Below, piece by piece: positions 7,777 through 14,386 of a stretch of 15,557 nt of DNA. The notes under the pieces were generated by a model. It was not told where the DNA came from. It made no database searches and saw only the letters and a program-made list of their open reading frames with translations. The position numbers and the translations under genes were made by a program. Origin of the DNA: Marinagarivorans sp. UBA5868 (GTDB lineage Bacteria; Pseudomonadota; Gammaproteobacteria; Pseudomonadales; Cellvibrionaceae); the NCBI GenBank assembly GCA_002432095.1, contig DJFQ01000105.1, forward strand, positions 37,650 to 53,206, given 5' to 3'. How positions within the stretch are numbered: position 1 is the stretch's first letter; each line of letters opens with the position of its first letter.

Positions 7777-8841
7777 CTACGAAACCTCGGAAAGAAGCTG
7801 TTGCGCAGCGGCATTTTTCAGGACGACAGCGTCAAAACCAGCTTGGCATAGCAGATAGGCTCCAATATCCGCACGGGGACCTGCCTCATCGGAAATTGCA
7901 TAGAGCGTCCCGGCACCAAGATCATCAAGGCTATCGCGCAGACGGGAGAGTGGTACATTGACACTTCCCTCCAAATGGTTCGCACGAAATTCCATTGGCA
8001 GGCGAACGTCCAGAATCTTGAATGGCTTTTTCTGCGCTTCTAGCGTATCCCAGTCCGTGTACTGAATGACCGATTGCCGCACCAGATCGCAAAAATGCTC
8101 GCCACTCAAGCGCTTGACGACCCCATCGGTGCGCATGATGACGGAGGCGTTGCGCGGTGCGTCGCTGATCAATGCCTCTTCGCCGAAGTAATGACCCTCT
8201 TTTAACTCCAGATCGACGCTGCCAGAGCGGTTGGTCACCAGGGCGGAACCGGCCGCAAGCACATAGAAATAGTCTCCACGTGCGCCTTCCCGAATCAGCC
8301 GCTCACCAGCAGGTACCTCAATCGTTTCGAAACGGGCAAACAGCTCTTGCAGTTGCGACCACGGTATACGGGCAAATAATGGGGACTTCAACAGACATGC
8401 CATCCAGTCTTTGGCGTCCGCAAGCTCTCCAACTTCGATTCCCACCTCTGCATTCTCGCTTTGGGAAGCCACTTCGGAATCCGCAGTAGGCGGCGGTGCC
8501 TTCGCCTTGGCGATCTGACGTGCCAGCCAGTCGATATTCAAGGTGAAGTAGCGGACGTGAGTTTTGGCCACCGCGGAAACCACAGTAGGAGAATGAGTGT
8601 TCAGCGCGCGCCTTGATCTGTCGCCGCCGCTCTTAACTTTTTCGACCCCAAACTCGTTGTTGATGAGGTCGACATCCCCCTCCAAAAGAAAAAAATGGTC
8701 AGCGAGAATCTTGCCTCGCTTAAAGATCATGGTGCCTTTGGGCGCCGATACCAGGCGGGCCTGCTTGGCGACTTCTGACAAAAATTGTCCAGTGAGAGCG
8801 CTGATGGGCGAAAACTGGCTAAAAACTGCACTTTGTGACAT
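7777..8841 (-). CDS. Two cyclic-nucleotide-binding-type domains fused to a degenerate rhodanese domain
   Basis: A 354-residue soluble protein. Residues ~15-105 form a weak, shortened CNB-like domain (GTMIFKRGKILADHFFLLEGDVDL at 36-59 shown here only by its ends). Residues ~147-255 form a clear CNB domain: AGERLIREGARGDYFYVLAAG (178-198) and a phosphate-binding-cassette-like YFGEEALISDAPRNAS (218-233). Residues ~260-350 resemble a rhodanese domain: ILDVRLPMEFRANHLEGSVNVP (276-297, ends shown). The active-site loop reads YAISDEAGPR (314-323), where active rhodaneses have YCxxGxR; Asp318 aligns with the catalytic Cys, so sulfur transfer by the usual route is unlikely. There is no DNA-binding or membrane domain. 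GGAGGAGAG precedes the ATG. Ligand and target are unknown. Confidence 0.75.
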   Translation of the reverse strand: MSQSAVFSQFSPISALTGQFLSEVAKQARLVSAPKGTMIFKRGKILADHFFLLEGDVDLINNEFGVEKVKSGGDRSRRALNTHSPTVVSAVAKTHVRYFTLNIDWLARQIAKAKAPPPTADSEVASQSENAEVGIEVGELADAKDWMACLLKSPLFARIPWSQLQELFARFETIEVPAGERLIREGARGDYFYVLAAGSALVTNRSGSVDLELKEGHYFGEEALISDAPRNASVIMRTDGVVKRLSGEHFCDLVRQSVIQYTDWDTLEAQKKPFKILDVRLPMEFRANHLEGSVNVPLSRLRDSLDDLGAGTLYAISDEAGPRADIGAYLLCQAGFDAVVLKNAAAQQLLSEVS

Positions 8842-8909
8842 AGACTCTCCTCCGCGATGGGTAAAGTCTTGACCAGGAGTGTCACCTTCGCCAGTAAAAA
8901 TTGAACAAA

Positions 8910-10205
8910 TCAGCGAGACAAATCTCCCATTTCAAAATATCTCTCAATAATGTCGCTCATATACTCCAGGTCTTTGGTGCCAGCGAGTTCGCGGATCGAA
9001 TGCATGGCGAAAGTCGGCAAACCAATGTCCACTGTCCGAATGCCCGCTTTGGCGGATGTCATAGGACCGATGGTGCTGCCGCAGCGCATGTCAGCGCGGG
9101 TTACATAAGCCTGGTAGGGCGCACCGCATTGGTCTGCCAGAATTTTTATCAGAGCTGCCGTCTCTGGGCTCGTCGCATACCCCTGATTGGCATCGTACTT
9201 AATGACGGGGCCAGCATTGAGTTTGGGCCCGTGACCCTCGTCGTGTTTATGTGGAAAACTCGGGTGGATGCCATGAGCGTTATCCACGGACAACATCAGC
9301 GATCGATGGAGCATGCGAAAGCGCGTTTCGGACTCTGGCATCAAACGCTCAATGAAAGCAGTCAGCAGATTCCCTTGTGCGCCGATATGCGATTGGCTGC
9401 CGACTTCCTCGTGATCAAACAGCGCCAATATCGCGGATTGATCTCCGCTTGAGTTCAGGAAGGCGTTAAGACTGACAAAACAACTCAATAGATTGTCCAG
9501 TCTGGCTGACGCGAGAAATTCTTCTGCCAAACCAATACGTGCTGCTTTTTGCGTGTCGTAAAAGCAGAGATCAAAGTCGAGGATGTGGTCGTCCTTTATT
9601 CCCTTTGCTTCGCCCCGTTCTAGTTCCCGCGCCAGTAGAGTTTTGAACGTCAGTCCCGGCTCGGGGTTTTGCAGCAACACGGGGCGCATCTGCTCCTGAG
9701 CATTAAGCGCCCTCCCCTCATTTGCGGTGCGATCCAAATGAATGGCGAGGCTCGGAATGGTGGCAATGGGTCGCTCAAAGTTGATCAGCACATGACGCAG
9801 CGTGTGGCCATCCCGAATGGTTACGCGCCCAGCGAGGGACAGGTCTCGATCAAACCAAGGCGCCAGTAAAACCCCTCCGTATACTTCCAGGCCCAATTGC
9901 AAATAACCTTGCGATAACTTCTCGGGCTTGGGTTTTACTTTCAGGACCGGGCTATCGGTGTGCGCGCCAACAATTCGCAAACCATTGTCGATCAAGTTAG
10001 CGTTGCCATGACGAAAGGCGACAATCGACGCATCTCGTCGTGTCACAAAATACTGTCCGCCGGGCTGAATGGACCAAGTGGCGCCTTCATTTAATTCCAC
10101 ATAGCCCTTGGCCTCCAATGCCTTCCGCACACATTCAACCGCGTGATATGGCGTAGGGGATGCGTCGAGCCATCCCATGATTGTTTCGCAAAGTGAAGAC
10201 GACAT
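8910..10205 (-). CDS. apeB: M18 family aspartyl aminopeptidase ApeB
   Basis: A 431-residue cytoplasmic dizinc aminopeptidase that removes N-terminal acidic (and other) residues from peptides. M18 landmarks: SPTPYHAV (16-23), metal ligand His82 in GAHTDSPVLKVKP (80-92), LEVYGGVLLAPWFDRDLSLAGR (106-127, partly), bridging Asp237 in SARLDNLLSC, catalytic/metal Glu266-Glu267 in DHEEVGS, Asp308 in SVDNAHGIHP, MRCGSTIGP (373-381) and His402 in FAMHSIRE. All expected metal residues are present and the length is normal. The ATG has AGAGGA about nine bases upstream. It starts 23 bases after uppP's stop and is last in a tsaB-uppP-apeB operon. Confidence 0.95.
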   Translation of the reverse strand: MSSSLCETIMGWLDASPTPYHAVECVRKALEAKGYVELNEGATWSIQPGGQYFVTRRDASIVAFRHGNANLIDNGLRIVGAHTDSPVLKVKPKPEKLSQGYLQLGLEVYGGVLLAPWFDRDLSLAGRVTIRDGHTLRHVLINFERPIATIPSLAIHLDRTANEGRALNAQEQMRPVLLQNPEPGLTFKTLLARELERGEAKGIKDDHILDFDLCFYDTQKAARIGLAEEFLASARLDNLLSCFVSLNAFLNSSGDQSAILALFDHEEVGSQSHIGAQGNLLTAFIERLMPESETRFRMLHRSLMLSVDNAHGIHPSFPHKHDEGHGPKLNAGPVIKYDANQGYATSPETAALIKILADQCGAPYQAYVTRADMRCGSTIGPMTSAKAGIRTVDIGLPTFAMHSIRELAGTKDLEYMSDIIERYFEMGDLSR

Positions 10206-10228
10206 ATTTCAGGTCCTCTTATCTAATA

Positions 10229-11029
10229 TCAATTGAGGAAATAGAGACCGATCAACACAAAACCGAGAATGACCCGGTAAATGACAAACGGCAACATACT
10301 GAGCTTGCTGATGAATTCCAAAAAATAATGGATGCATAAATATGCGCTCACCAACGACACCAATACTCCGATGACGATTCCGAGCCAATCAACATCGACC
10401 GCACCCAGCAAACCTATGCCTTCATATACGCCGCCAATCACAATGACTGGAATCGATAACAAAAACGAAAAGCGTGCGGCATCGGTGCGGGTAAACCCAA
10501 GAAATAATGCCATCGTCATAGTAATGCCTGAACGCGACGTACCAGGAATCAACGCAACTGCTTGCGCAATACCGATCAGCAATGCAGCACTCAGGGTTAT
10601 ATTTTGCAGTGTGAGTGTCTGTTTGCCGCGCGCATCACACCACCACAACACCAGTCCGAAAATGATGGATGCAGCGGCGATCACTAACGACGAGCGCAAA
10701 TAAGTTTCAATAAAAGGTTCGAGGAACAGTCCAGCCAGGCAAACCGGAATAGTCGCCCAAATGATGTACCACGCTAGACGGCTTTCATGTGTCTGTCCTT
10801 GCGTACCAAATTGGCCAAACCAAGCGACAATAAGATCACGCAGATCTTTGCGGAAGTAGATCACCACGGCAGCCAGCGTGCCCACATGAACTGCAACATC
10901 AAAGGCGAGTCCCTGATCTGTCCAACCTAAAATCTGGCTCGGCAAGATCAAGTGGGCAGAGCTGGAAATTGGTAAAAATTCCGTGAGCCCTTGTATCAAG
11001 GCCAACACCACAACTTGAAACAGATCCAT
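10229..11029 (-). CDS. uppP: Undecaprenyl-diphosphatase UppP (BacA family)
   Basis: A 266-residue inner-membrane enzyme that dephosphorylates undecaprenyl diphosphate, recycling the lipid carrier for peptidoglycan and other envelope polymers; extra copies give bacitracin resistance. The first consensus region is QGLTEFLPISSSAHLIL (13-29, with the QxxxE pattern Q13/E17 and His26). The second is the phosphatase loop PGTSRSGITM (162-171, Arg166). About eight hydrophobic segments are spread over the chain, as in the family. The start at 11029 is preceded by AGAGG. tsaB ends 33 bases upstream and apeB begins 23 bases downstream, so the three genes are very likely co-transcribed from the promoter at 11805-11832. 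Confidence 0.95.
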   Translation of the reverse strand: MDLFQVVVLALIQGLTEFLPISSSAHLILPSQILGWTDQGLAFDVAVHVGTLAAVVIYFRKDLRDLIVAWFGQFGTQGQTHESRLAWYIIWATIPVCLAGLFLEPFIETYLRSSLVIAAASIIFGLVLWWCDARGKQTLTLQNITLSAALLIGIAQAVALIPGTSRSGITMTMALFLGFTRTDAARFSFLLSIPVIVIGGVYEGIGLLGAVDVDWLGIVIGVLVSLVSAYLCIHYFLEFISKLSMLPFVIYRVILGFVLIGLYFLN

Positions 11030-11062
11030 AGTTAAACCTCTAGCTATAAATATCGCGATATT

Positions 11063-11776
11063 TTAAGAGCGGATGCGCTGTCTTTTATTCCAGGACACTG
11101 AGTTACGGAGATAATCGAGTTGAAAATCTTGCGGGAGACAACTAGACCCGACTCGCCATTTTTCGATGGCAATTATCGCGATCATCTCTGCACACGGTGC
11201 AATGGAAACATCTACTGAGGCACCCGCGTGGCGCAGTGCAGATAGATCGAGCAATTCGGCAGCAGCGCCTGCAATAAGCGTAGGACTACCATTGCGCTCT
11301 GCTATTAATTGATTAATTTCATTGTTGACCTCTGCGATGGCGTCTAGCCGAGGTTCCACCACGAGCGAACTTCCCGTAGGCAAAAACGCCATTACCGACC
11401 AGTACATTTCTCCCATGCGCGCATCTAGGAGGCTCACCACAAGCTCTGCCTGGGGATTCGATAAGCTGGCTGAGCGCGCCATGGATTCCAGGCTGCTGAC
11501 GCCAACCATGGGTTTCTGCGCACCGAAGGCCAAGCCTTGGGAAATTCCCAAACCTATTCGCAGCCCCGTGAAGGAACCCGGTCCCTTTGAGCACGCAATA
11601 AAATCGAGATCTGAAAGCGTAATTTGTTGTAAAGACAGAAGATCGTGAACGAAGGGCAACAGAGATTTTGCGTGGCTTTTTGGAATATCGCTTGAGGCGT
11701 TGGAGGTGGTGCCATTTACCACCAAGGAAACCGAACACGTCTCGGACGACGCGTCAATTGCGATGCAATTTGCCAT
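11063..11776 (-). CDS. tsaB: tRNA threonylcarbamoyladenosine biosynthesis protein TsaB
   Basis: A 237-residue cytoplasmic protein of the ASKHA fold, the non-catalytic partner of TsaD in the TsaBDE complex that forms t6A37 on ANN-decoding tRNAs. Marks are the N-terminal CIAIDASSETCSVSL (4-18), the hallmark SKGPGSFTGLRIGL (63-76), and LDARMGEMYW (117-126). Normal length (E. coli 231). The frame is open to 11818, but the ATG at 11776 starts exactly at the family's first strand and has GGAAG about ten bases upstream. It is first gene of tsaB-uppP-apeB. In Pseudomonas tsaB also lies close to adk; here the AT-hook gene sits between them. Confidence 0.93.
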   Translation of the reverse strand: MANCIAIDASSETCSVSLVVNGTTSNASSDIPKSHAKSLLPFVHDLLSLQQITLSDLDFIACSKGPGSFTGLRIGLGISQGLAFGAQKPMVGVSSLESMARSASLSNPQAELVVSLLDARMGEMYWSVMAFLPTGSSLVVEPRLDAIAEVNNEINQLIAERNGSPTLIAGAAAELLDLSALRHAGASVDVSIAPCAEMIAIIAIEKWRVGSSCLPQDFQLDYLRNSVSWNKRQRIRS

Positions 11777-11804
11777 GGGTGCGCACTTCCAGCAAAAGAA
11801 GCGC

Positions 11805-11832
11805 ATTCTACCTGACAAGCACGCTTTGACAA
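11805..11832 (-). promoter_or_regulatory. Promoter of the tsaB-uppP-apeB operon
   Basis: Minus-strand TTGTCA (11827-11832) and TAGAAT (11805-11810) are 16 bases apart, close to sigma70 consensus. The -10 ends about 28 bases before the tsaB ATG. Confidence 0.6.
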
Positions 11833-11872
11833 CGACGTATCCCTAATCGTTATCCAGTTTGCAGATGGATAC

Positions 11873-11900
11873 AAAAAAGCCATCAATCATGATGGCTTTT
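11873..11900 (-). terminator. Intrinsic terminator after the AT-hook protein gene
   Basis: GCCATCA (11879-11885), loop ATCA and TGATGGC (11890-11896) form a perfect 7-bp stem, extended by A:T pairs; read on the minus strand it is followed by six Ts. It begins 23 bases after the AT-hook gene's stop and insulates the tsaB operon. The TTTT on the other side could allow weak termination in the plus direction too. Confidence 0.85.
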
Positions 11901-11922
11901 GGTTGCATTGAAATCCGACGAC

Positions 11923-12630
11923 TTATGCGCTCTTAGGCGGACGTCCACGGCGACGTCCAGTCTTGGGAATCGAGGCGACTTTCTTCGGCCGACCTCTTGA
12001 TTTGCCCGTTGATTTGGTTGCCGGCATGGATGCTCCGGTCGCTTTGGGTGGCCGGCCGGGGCCTCGCGCTTTTCCACCTGATTTGCGTTTGGCTTTTGCT
12101 GCGGCCTTTTTTTCCGCTGCTTTCAGCTTTCGCGAGTCCGCAGTGGATCTTTTCTTCAGCCAGCGCGTTTTAAATGCATCTACCGCTGTTGCTAGATCCT
12201 TATCCGCTTTTACCGCCAGAGACATTTTAAGATCGTCGACTTTTGCCTGAGCTTTAGCGCCGGCATCGGCCGCTTTCGCCATCTTTTTAGCAGACGCTAA
12301 ACGCGCCTTGGCTTCGGCGAGGGTTTTCTGTGAGGCTTTTACTTTTTCTGCCAATGCAGAAGCGGTCGATTTGGCTTTCGCAGCTGAGCTTTTGGCGGTT
12401 GCTGAACGAGTTTTTTTAGCTCTGCTAGCGCTGTCCGACGCTTTCTTTCGCGCCGCCGCCAAACGTTCTTTGTTCTTTAATAATGTCTCTTGCGCTTTGG
12501 AAGCCGCTGCCTCTGCTTTGGTCACGCCTGGAGACGTGTTTGCAGATGACGTTGCTTTTGTACGTTTCACCTTAGCCGAACTCTTCACCGCGCCGCGTGG
12601 ACGACCAGCTTTTTTCTTTGTCGGGGTCAT
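11923..12630 (-). CDS. Lysine/alanine-rich histone-H1-like protein with four AT-hook cores
   Basis: A 235-residue, very basic, low-complexity protein rich in Lys and Ala. AT-hook GRP cores, which insert into the minor groove of AT-rich DNA, occur once near the N-terminus (AGRPRG, 8-13) and three times at the C-terminus (RGPGRPPK 189-196, SRGRPKK 211-217, RRGRPPK 227-233). The middle (about 38-180) is Ala/Lys/Glu-rich and should form long helices or a coiled coil; the short segment AVDAFKTRWLKKR (149-161) is its least repetitive part. It resembles AlgP/histone-H1-like proteins of gammaproteobacteria in composition only, so I give no gene symbol. The ATG at 12630 has a strong GAGGAGAG site; the frame extends to 12708 but without family support. 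I infer nucleoid binding, possibly with transcriptional effects. Confidence 0.8.
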   Translation of the reverse strand: MTPTKKKAGRPRGAVKSSAKVKRTKATSSANTSPGVTKAEAAASKAQETLLKNKERLAAARKKASDSASRAKKTRSATAKSSAAKAKSTASALAEKVKASQKTLAEAKARLASAKKMAKAADAGAKAQAKVDDLKMSLAVKADKDLATAVDAFKTRWLKKRSTADSRKLKAAEKKAAAKAKRKSGGKARGPGRPPKATGASMPATKSTGKSRGRPKKVASIPKTGRRRGRPPKSA

Positions 12631-12679
12631 AATTCTCTCCTCATTTTTATCGAGCACCTCGATCAAAACCATAGCATAA

Positions 12680-12708
12680 AAATTAAACACGACAAGTGCT
12701 GCGGTCAA
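12680..12708 (-). promoter_or_regulatory. Promoter of the AT-hook protein gene
   Basis: Minus-strand TTGACC (12703-12708) and TAATTT (12680-12685) are 17 bases apart, giving a leader of about 45 bases. An alternative -10 (TATGCT, a few bases downstream) overlaps it. The surrounding DNA is AT-rich, so AT-hook self-binding is conceivable. Confidence 0.5.
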
Positions 12709-12752
12709 TGTTATGTAAAATAAACGTCACTTGCACCCCTTTTTTGATTAAT

Positions 12753-12804
12753 TCGTTGAGAAATTCAATATTTATTCGCAAATTTTGGAAATTTCTCTCG
12801 ACGA
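12753..12804. repeat. AT-rich inverted repeat upstream of the AT-hook gene promoter
   Basis: GAGAAATT (12758-12765) and AATTTCTC (12790-12797) are perfect inverted copies; TCGT (12753-12756) and ACGA (12801-12804) add outer pairing across a small bulge. It lies about 45 bases upstream of the -35 box. No U-run follows on either strand, so it is not a terminator. Confidence 0.45.
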
Positions 12805-12882
12805 AAAAGCCGGATGAGAACTCAGGGTAAGACGACAAAATAACTGCACAACTTATTCGATGATCGCTGTGGCACTTGTTCA

Positions 12883-12985
12883 GCGAATGACAAATTGAAA
12901 ACTTTCACAAGTCCGACAACACCAATATCAACCACCTGTTTGAATTTTGTGAAAGCAGGATCAGATGTTCGGGTCAGTCATTCGC
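12883..12985. repeat. Two nested 9-bp inverted repeats
   Basis: Outer arms GCGAATGAC (12883-12891) and GTCATTCGC (12977-12985) enclose inner arms CTTTCACAA (12902-12910) and TTGTGAAAG (12947-12955). All pairs are perfect. The collinear nesting would allow a 103-nt RNA with two helices and a 36-nt loop. No promoter or terminator clearly belongs to it. Confidence 0.45.
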
Positions 12986-13042
12986 AGCTGAGCTTGAAAA
13001 TTAAAAGGAGACTAACAGGCAGTGACGCTGAATACTTAAGAG

Positions 13043-13084
13043 CCAGCAACAGCAGGACAAAAACCAGTAACAGCAGGACAAAAA
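13043..13084. repeat. Tandem pair of 21-bp repeats
   Basis: Two adjacent copies (13043-13063 and 13064-13084), each beginning CCAG(C/T)AACAGCAGG and ending in ACAAAAA, differ at one base. The A-run of the second copy is also the U-run of the adk terminator. Confidence 0.7.
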
Positions 13085-13102
13085 AAAGACCCTTTCGGGT
13101 CT
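13079..13102 (-). terminator. Intrinsic terminator of adk
   Basis: Read on the minus strand, AGACCC-GAAA-GGGTCT (13102 to 13087) is a perfect 6-bp stem with a stable GAAA tetraloop, followed directly by a run of Ts (complement of the A-run ending at 13086). It begins 18 bases after the adk stop. Confidence 0.9.
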
Positions 13103-13120
13103 TTCGGGTAAATCGGTTGC

Positions 13121-13768
13121 TCAACCAAGTACAGAAAAGATCTTGTTCTTGATCTCGGCCATTGAGCCAACACCTTCTACTCTCGAACACATAGGTTTGC
13201 CGTATTTAGCTGACAGTTGTTGGTAGTAGCTCACCAGGGGTTCGGTCTGCTCGTGATACACCGCAAGGCGTTTGCGGATCGTTTGTTCTTTATCATCTTC
13301 ACGCTGAATAAGCGGCTCACCGGTTACGTCATCTATTCCCGGTTCTTTCGGCGGATTATGCGCAATATGGTAAATCCTCCCCGAATCGGGATGTACACGT
13401 CGTCCGCTTAGGCGTTGAACAATTTCTTCATCATCCACACTGATTTCCAATACGTGATCAATCTCCACGCCGGCTGCGAACAGCGCCTCAGCCTGCGGAA
13501 TGGTTCTGGGAAAACCATCAAATAGAAACCCATTTTTACAATCGTCCTGGGCAATACGCTCTTTGACGAGTCCAATGATCAACTCATCGGGAACCAGAGC
13601 ACCGGCAGCCATGATGTCTTTTACTTGTAAGCCGAGGGGCGATTCTGCCTTGACTGCCGCACGCAGCATATCGCCCGTAGAGATTTGGGGGATAGCGTAA
13701 GAACCCATAATAAACTTCGCTTGGGTACCCTTACCGGCGCCTGGCGCTCCTAAAAGTATTATTCGCAT
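13121..13768 (-). CDS. adk: Adenylate kinase
   Basis: A 215-residue cytoplasmic enzyme that interconverts ATP + AMP and two ADP. The P-loop is GAPGAGKGT (7-15), the AMP-site motifs are STGDMLR (30-36) and DGFPRT (84-89), and the LID domain runs from [16 protein letters not shown] (119-134) to about 160. The LID has His/Ser/Asp rather than four cysteines, so it is the non-zinc, enteric-type long form. [17 protein letters not shown] (155-171) carries the catalytic arginines. The open frame extends to 13903, but 13768 is the family start, with AGGAG upstream. Transcription is likely from 13827-13855 and ends at the strong terminator 18 bases after the stop. Confidence 0.97.
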   Translation of the reverse strand: MRIILLGAPGAGKGTQAKFIMGSYAIPQISTGDMLRAAVKAESPLGLQVKDIMAAGALVPDELIIGLVKERIAQDDCKNGFLFDGFPRTIPQAEALFAAGVEIDHVLEISVDDEEIVQRLSGRRVHPDSGRIYHIAHNPPKEPGIDDVTGEPLIQREDDKEQTIRKRLAVYHEQTEPLVSYYQQLSAKYGKPMCSRVEGVGSMAEIKNKIFSVLG

Positions 13769-13826
13769 TATGGAGAAACTCCTGGATAAGGTCCCGGTCG
13801 GGACATGGCTGGCAAAATGGGGGCTA

Positions 13827-13855
13827 AAGATACACGGACGGCGGGGCTTTCTCAA
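13827..13855 (-). promoter_or_regulatory. Promoter of adk
   Basis: Minus-strand TTGAGA (13850-13855) and TATCTT (13827-13832) with a 17-base spacer, about 58 bases before the adk ATG. The leader contains a GTCCC-GGTC-GGGAC hairpin (about 13789-13802). Confidence 0.5.
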
Positions 13856-13991
13856 GCTGGCGCGCCCCAGCCACAGCCGGCTCCGGGCCATGCTCTGGCA
13901 CAAAATTCACCTGCCACCAAACGTCACAAAAGAAGGATAAGGTCTAAGCTTTAGTTGTCCATATCAGATGTACAGTGCAACAGAAGGTGCG

Positions 13992-14324
13992 ATGTTTATG
14001 ACTTTACGAGAACTACTGAAAAACTGGGAAAAGACCTCGAACGGTCCCCTAACGGAGCGAGAATATGCCGTCCGTTTGACCGTAAAAGATGCAGCAAGAA
14101 TCGCTGCGCTGGCTGAGATGTACCCGTCGAGAAGCCCCGAACAGATATTGACGGAGCTCGTGGGCGCTGCCCTGAATGAACTGGAACACAGGCTGCCTTA
14201 TGTACAAGGTGAAAATGTCTCATCCGTCGACGAGTTGGGGGATCCGATTTATGAAGATGTGGGACCGACCTCGCGGTTCGTTGAACTTACCCGAAAACAC
14301 CTGGGTGATGGTCAGGCACACTAA
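13992..14324 (+). CDS. Small conserved protein with ribbon-helix-helix-like pattern
   Basis: A 110-residue soluble protein. REYAVRLTVKDAARIAALAEMY (residues 23-44, ends shown) followed by SPEQILTELVGAALNELE (48-65) reads as one strand and two amphipathic helices, the order seen in ribbon-helix-helix (MetJ/Arc) DNA-binding dimers. A conserved-looking tail follows, with GDPIYEDVGPTSRFVELTRKHL (83-104, ends shown). From memory, similar proteins in Pseudomonas and Marinobacter carry the database name 'type 1 pili tip component' or 'pilin assembly protein'; nothing in the sequence (no signal peptide, no pilin motif) supports that. AAGGTG precedes the ATG at 13992; the ATG at 13998 (MTLRELL) is equally possible. 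Divergent from adk, convergent with mazG. Confidence 0.7.
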   Translation: MFMTLRELLKNWEKTSNGPLTEREYAVRLTVKDAARIAALAEMYPSRSPEQILTELVGAALNELEHRLPYVQGENVSSVDELGDPIYEDVGPTSRFVELTRKHLGDGQAH

Positions 14325-14386
14325 CCATTGTCGATAGTCGATCTACTGTCTGGTAAGGAACCATTGGCGGTTGAGGAGCGATTATC

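Larger units (their letters stand above)
12631..13078. other. Gene-free, inverted-repeat-rich stretch between the AT-hook gene and the adk terminator
   Basis: About 450 bases without a credible gene. It contains the AT-hook gene promoter (12680-12708), an AT-rich inverted repeat (12753-12804), two nested 9-bp inverted repeats (12883-12985) and most of a tandem 21-bp repeat (13043-13084). A plus-strand frame of 85 codons (12895-13152) runs through the repeats and into adk antisense, and is not credible. Confidence 0.6.

Noticed and set aside
9281..9289. DnaA-box-like TTATCCACG inside apeB
   Set aside because: A single one-mismatch copy inside a conserved coding sequence, explained by codons.
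12895..13152. Plus-strand 85-codon frame
   Set aside because: It runs through the inverted repeats, the tandem repeats and the adk terminator into adk antisense; its repeated SNSRTK text is just the 21-bp DNA repeat translated.
13769..13903. Longer N-terminus for adk
   Set aside because: Adenylate kinases start at [10 protein letters not shown], and the extension would contain the adk promoter.
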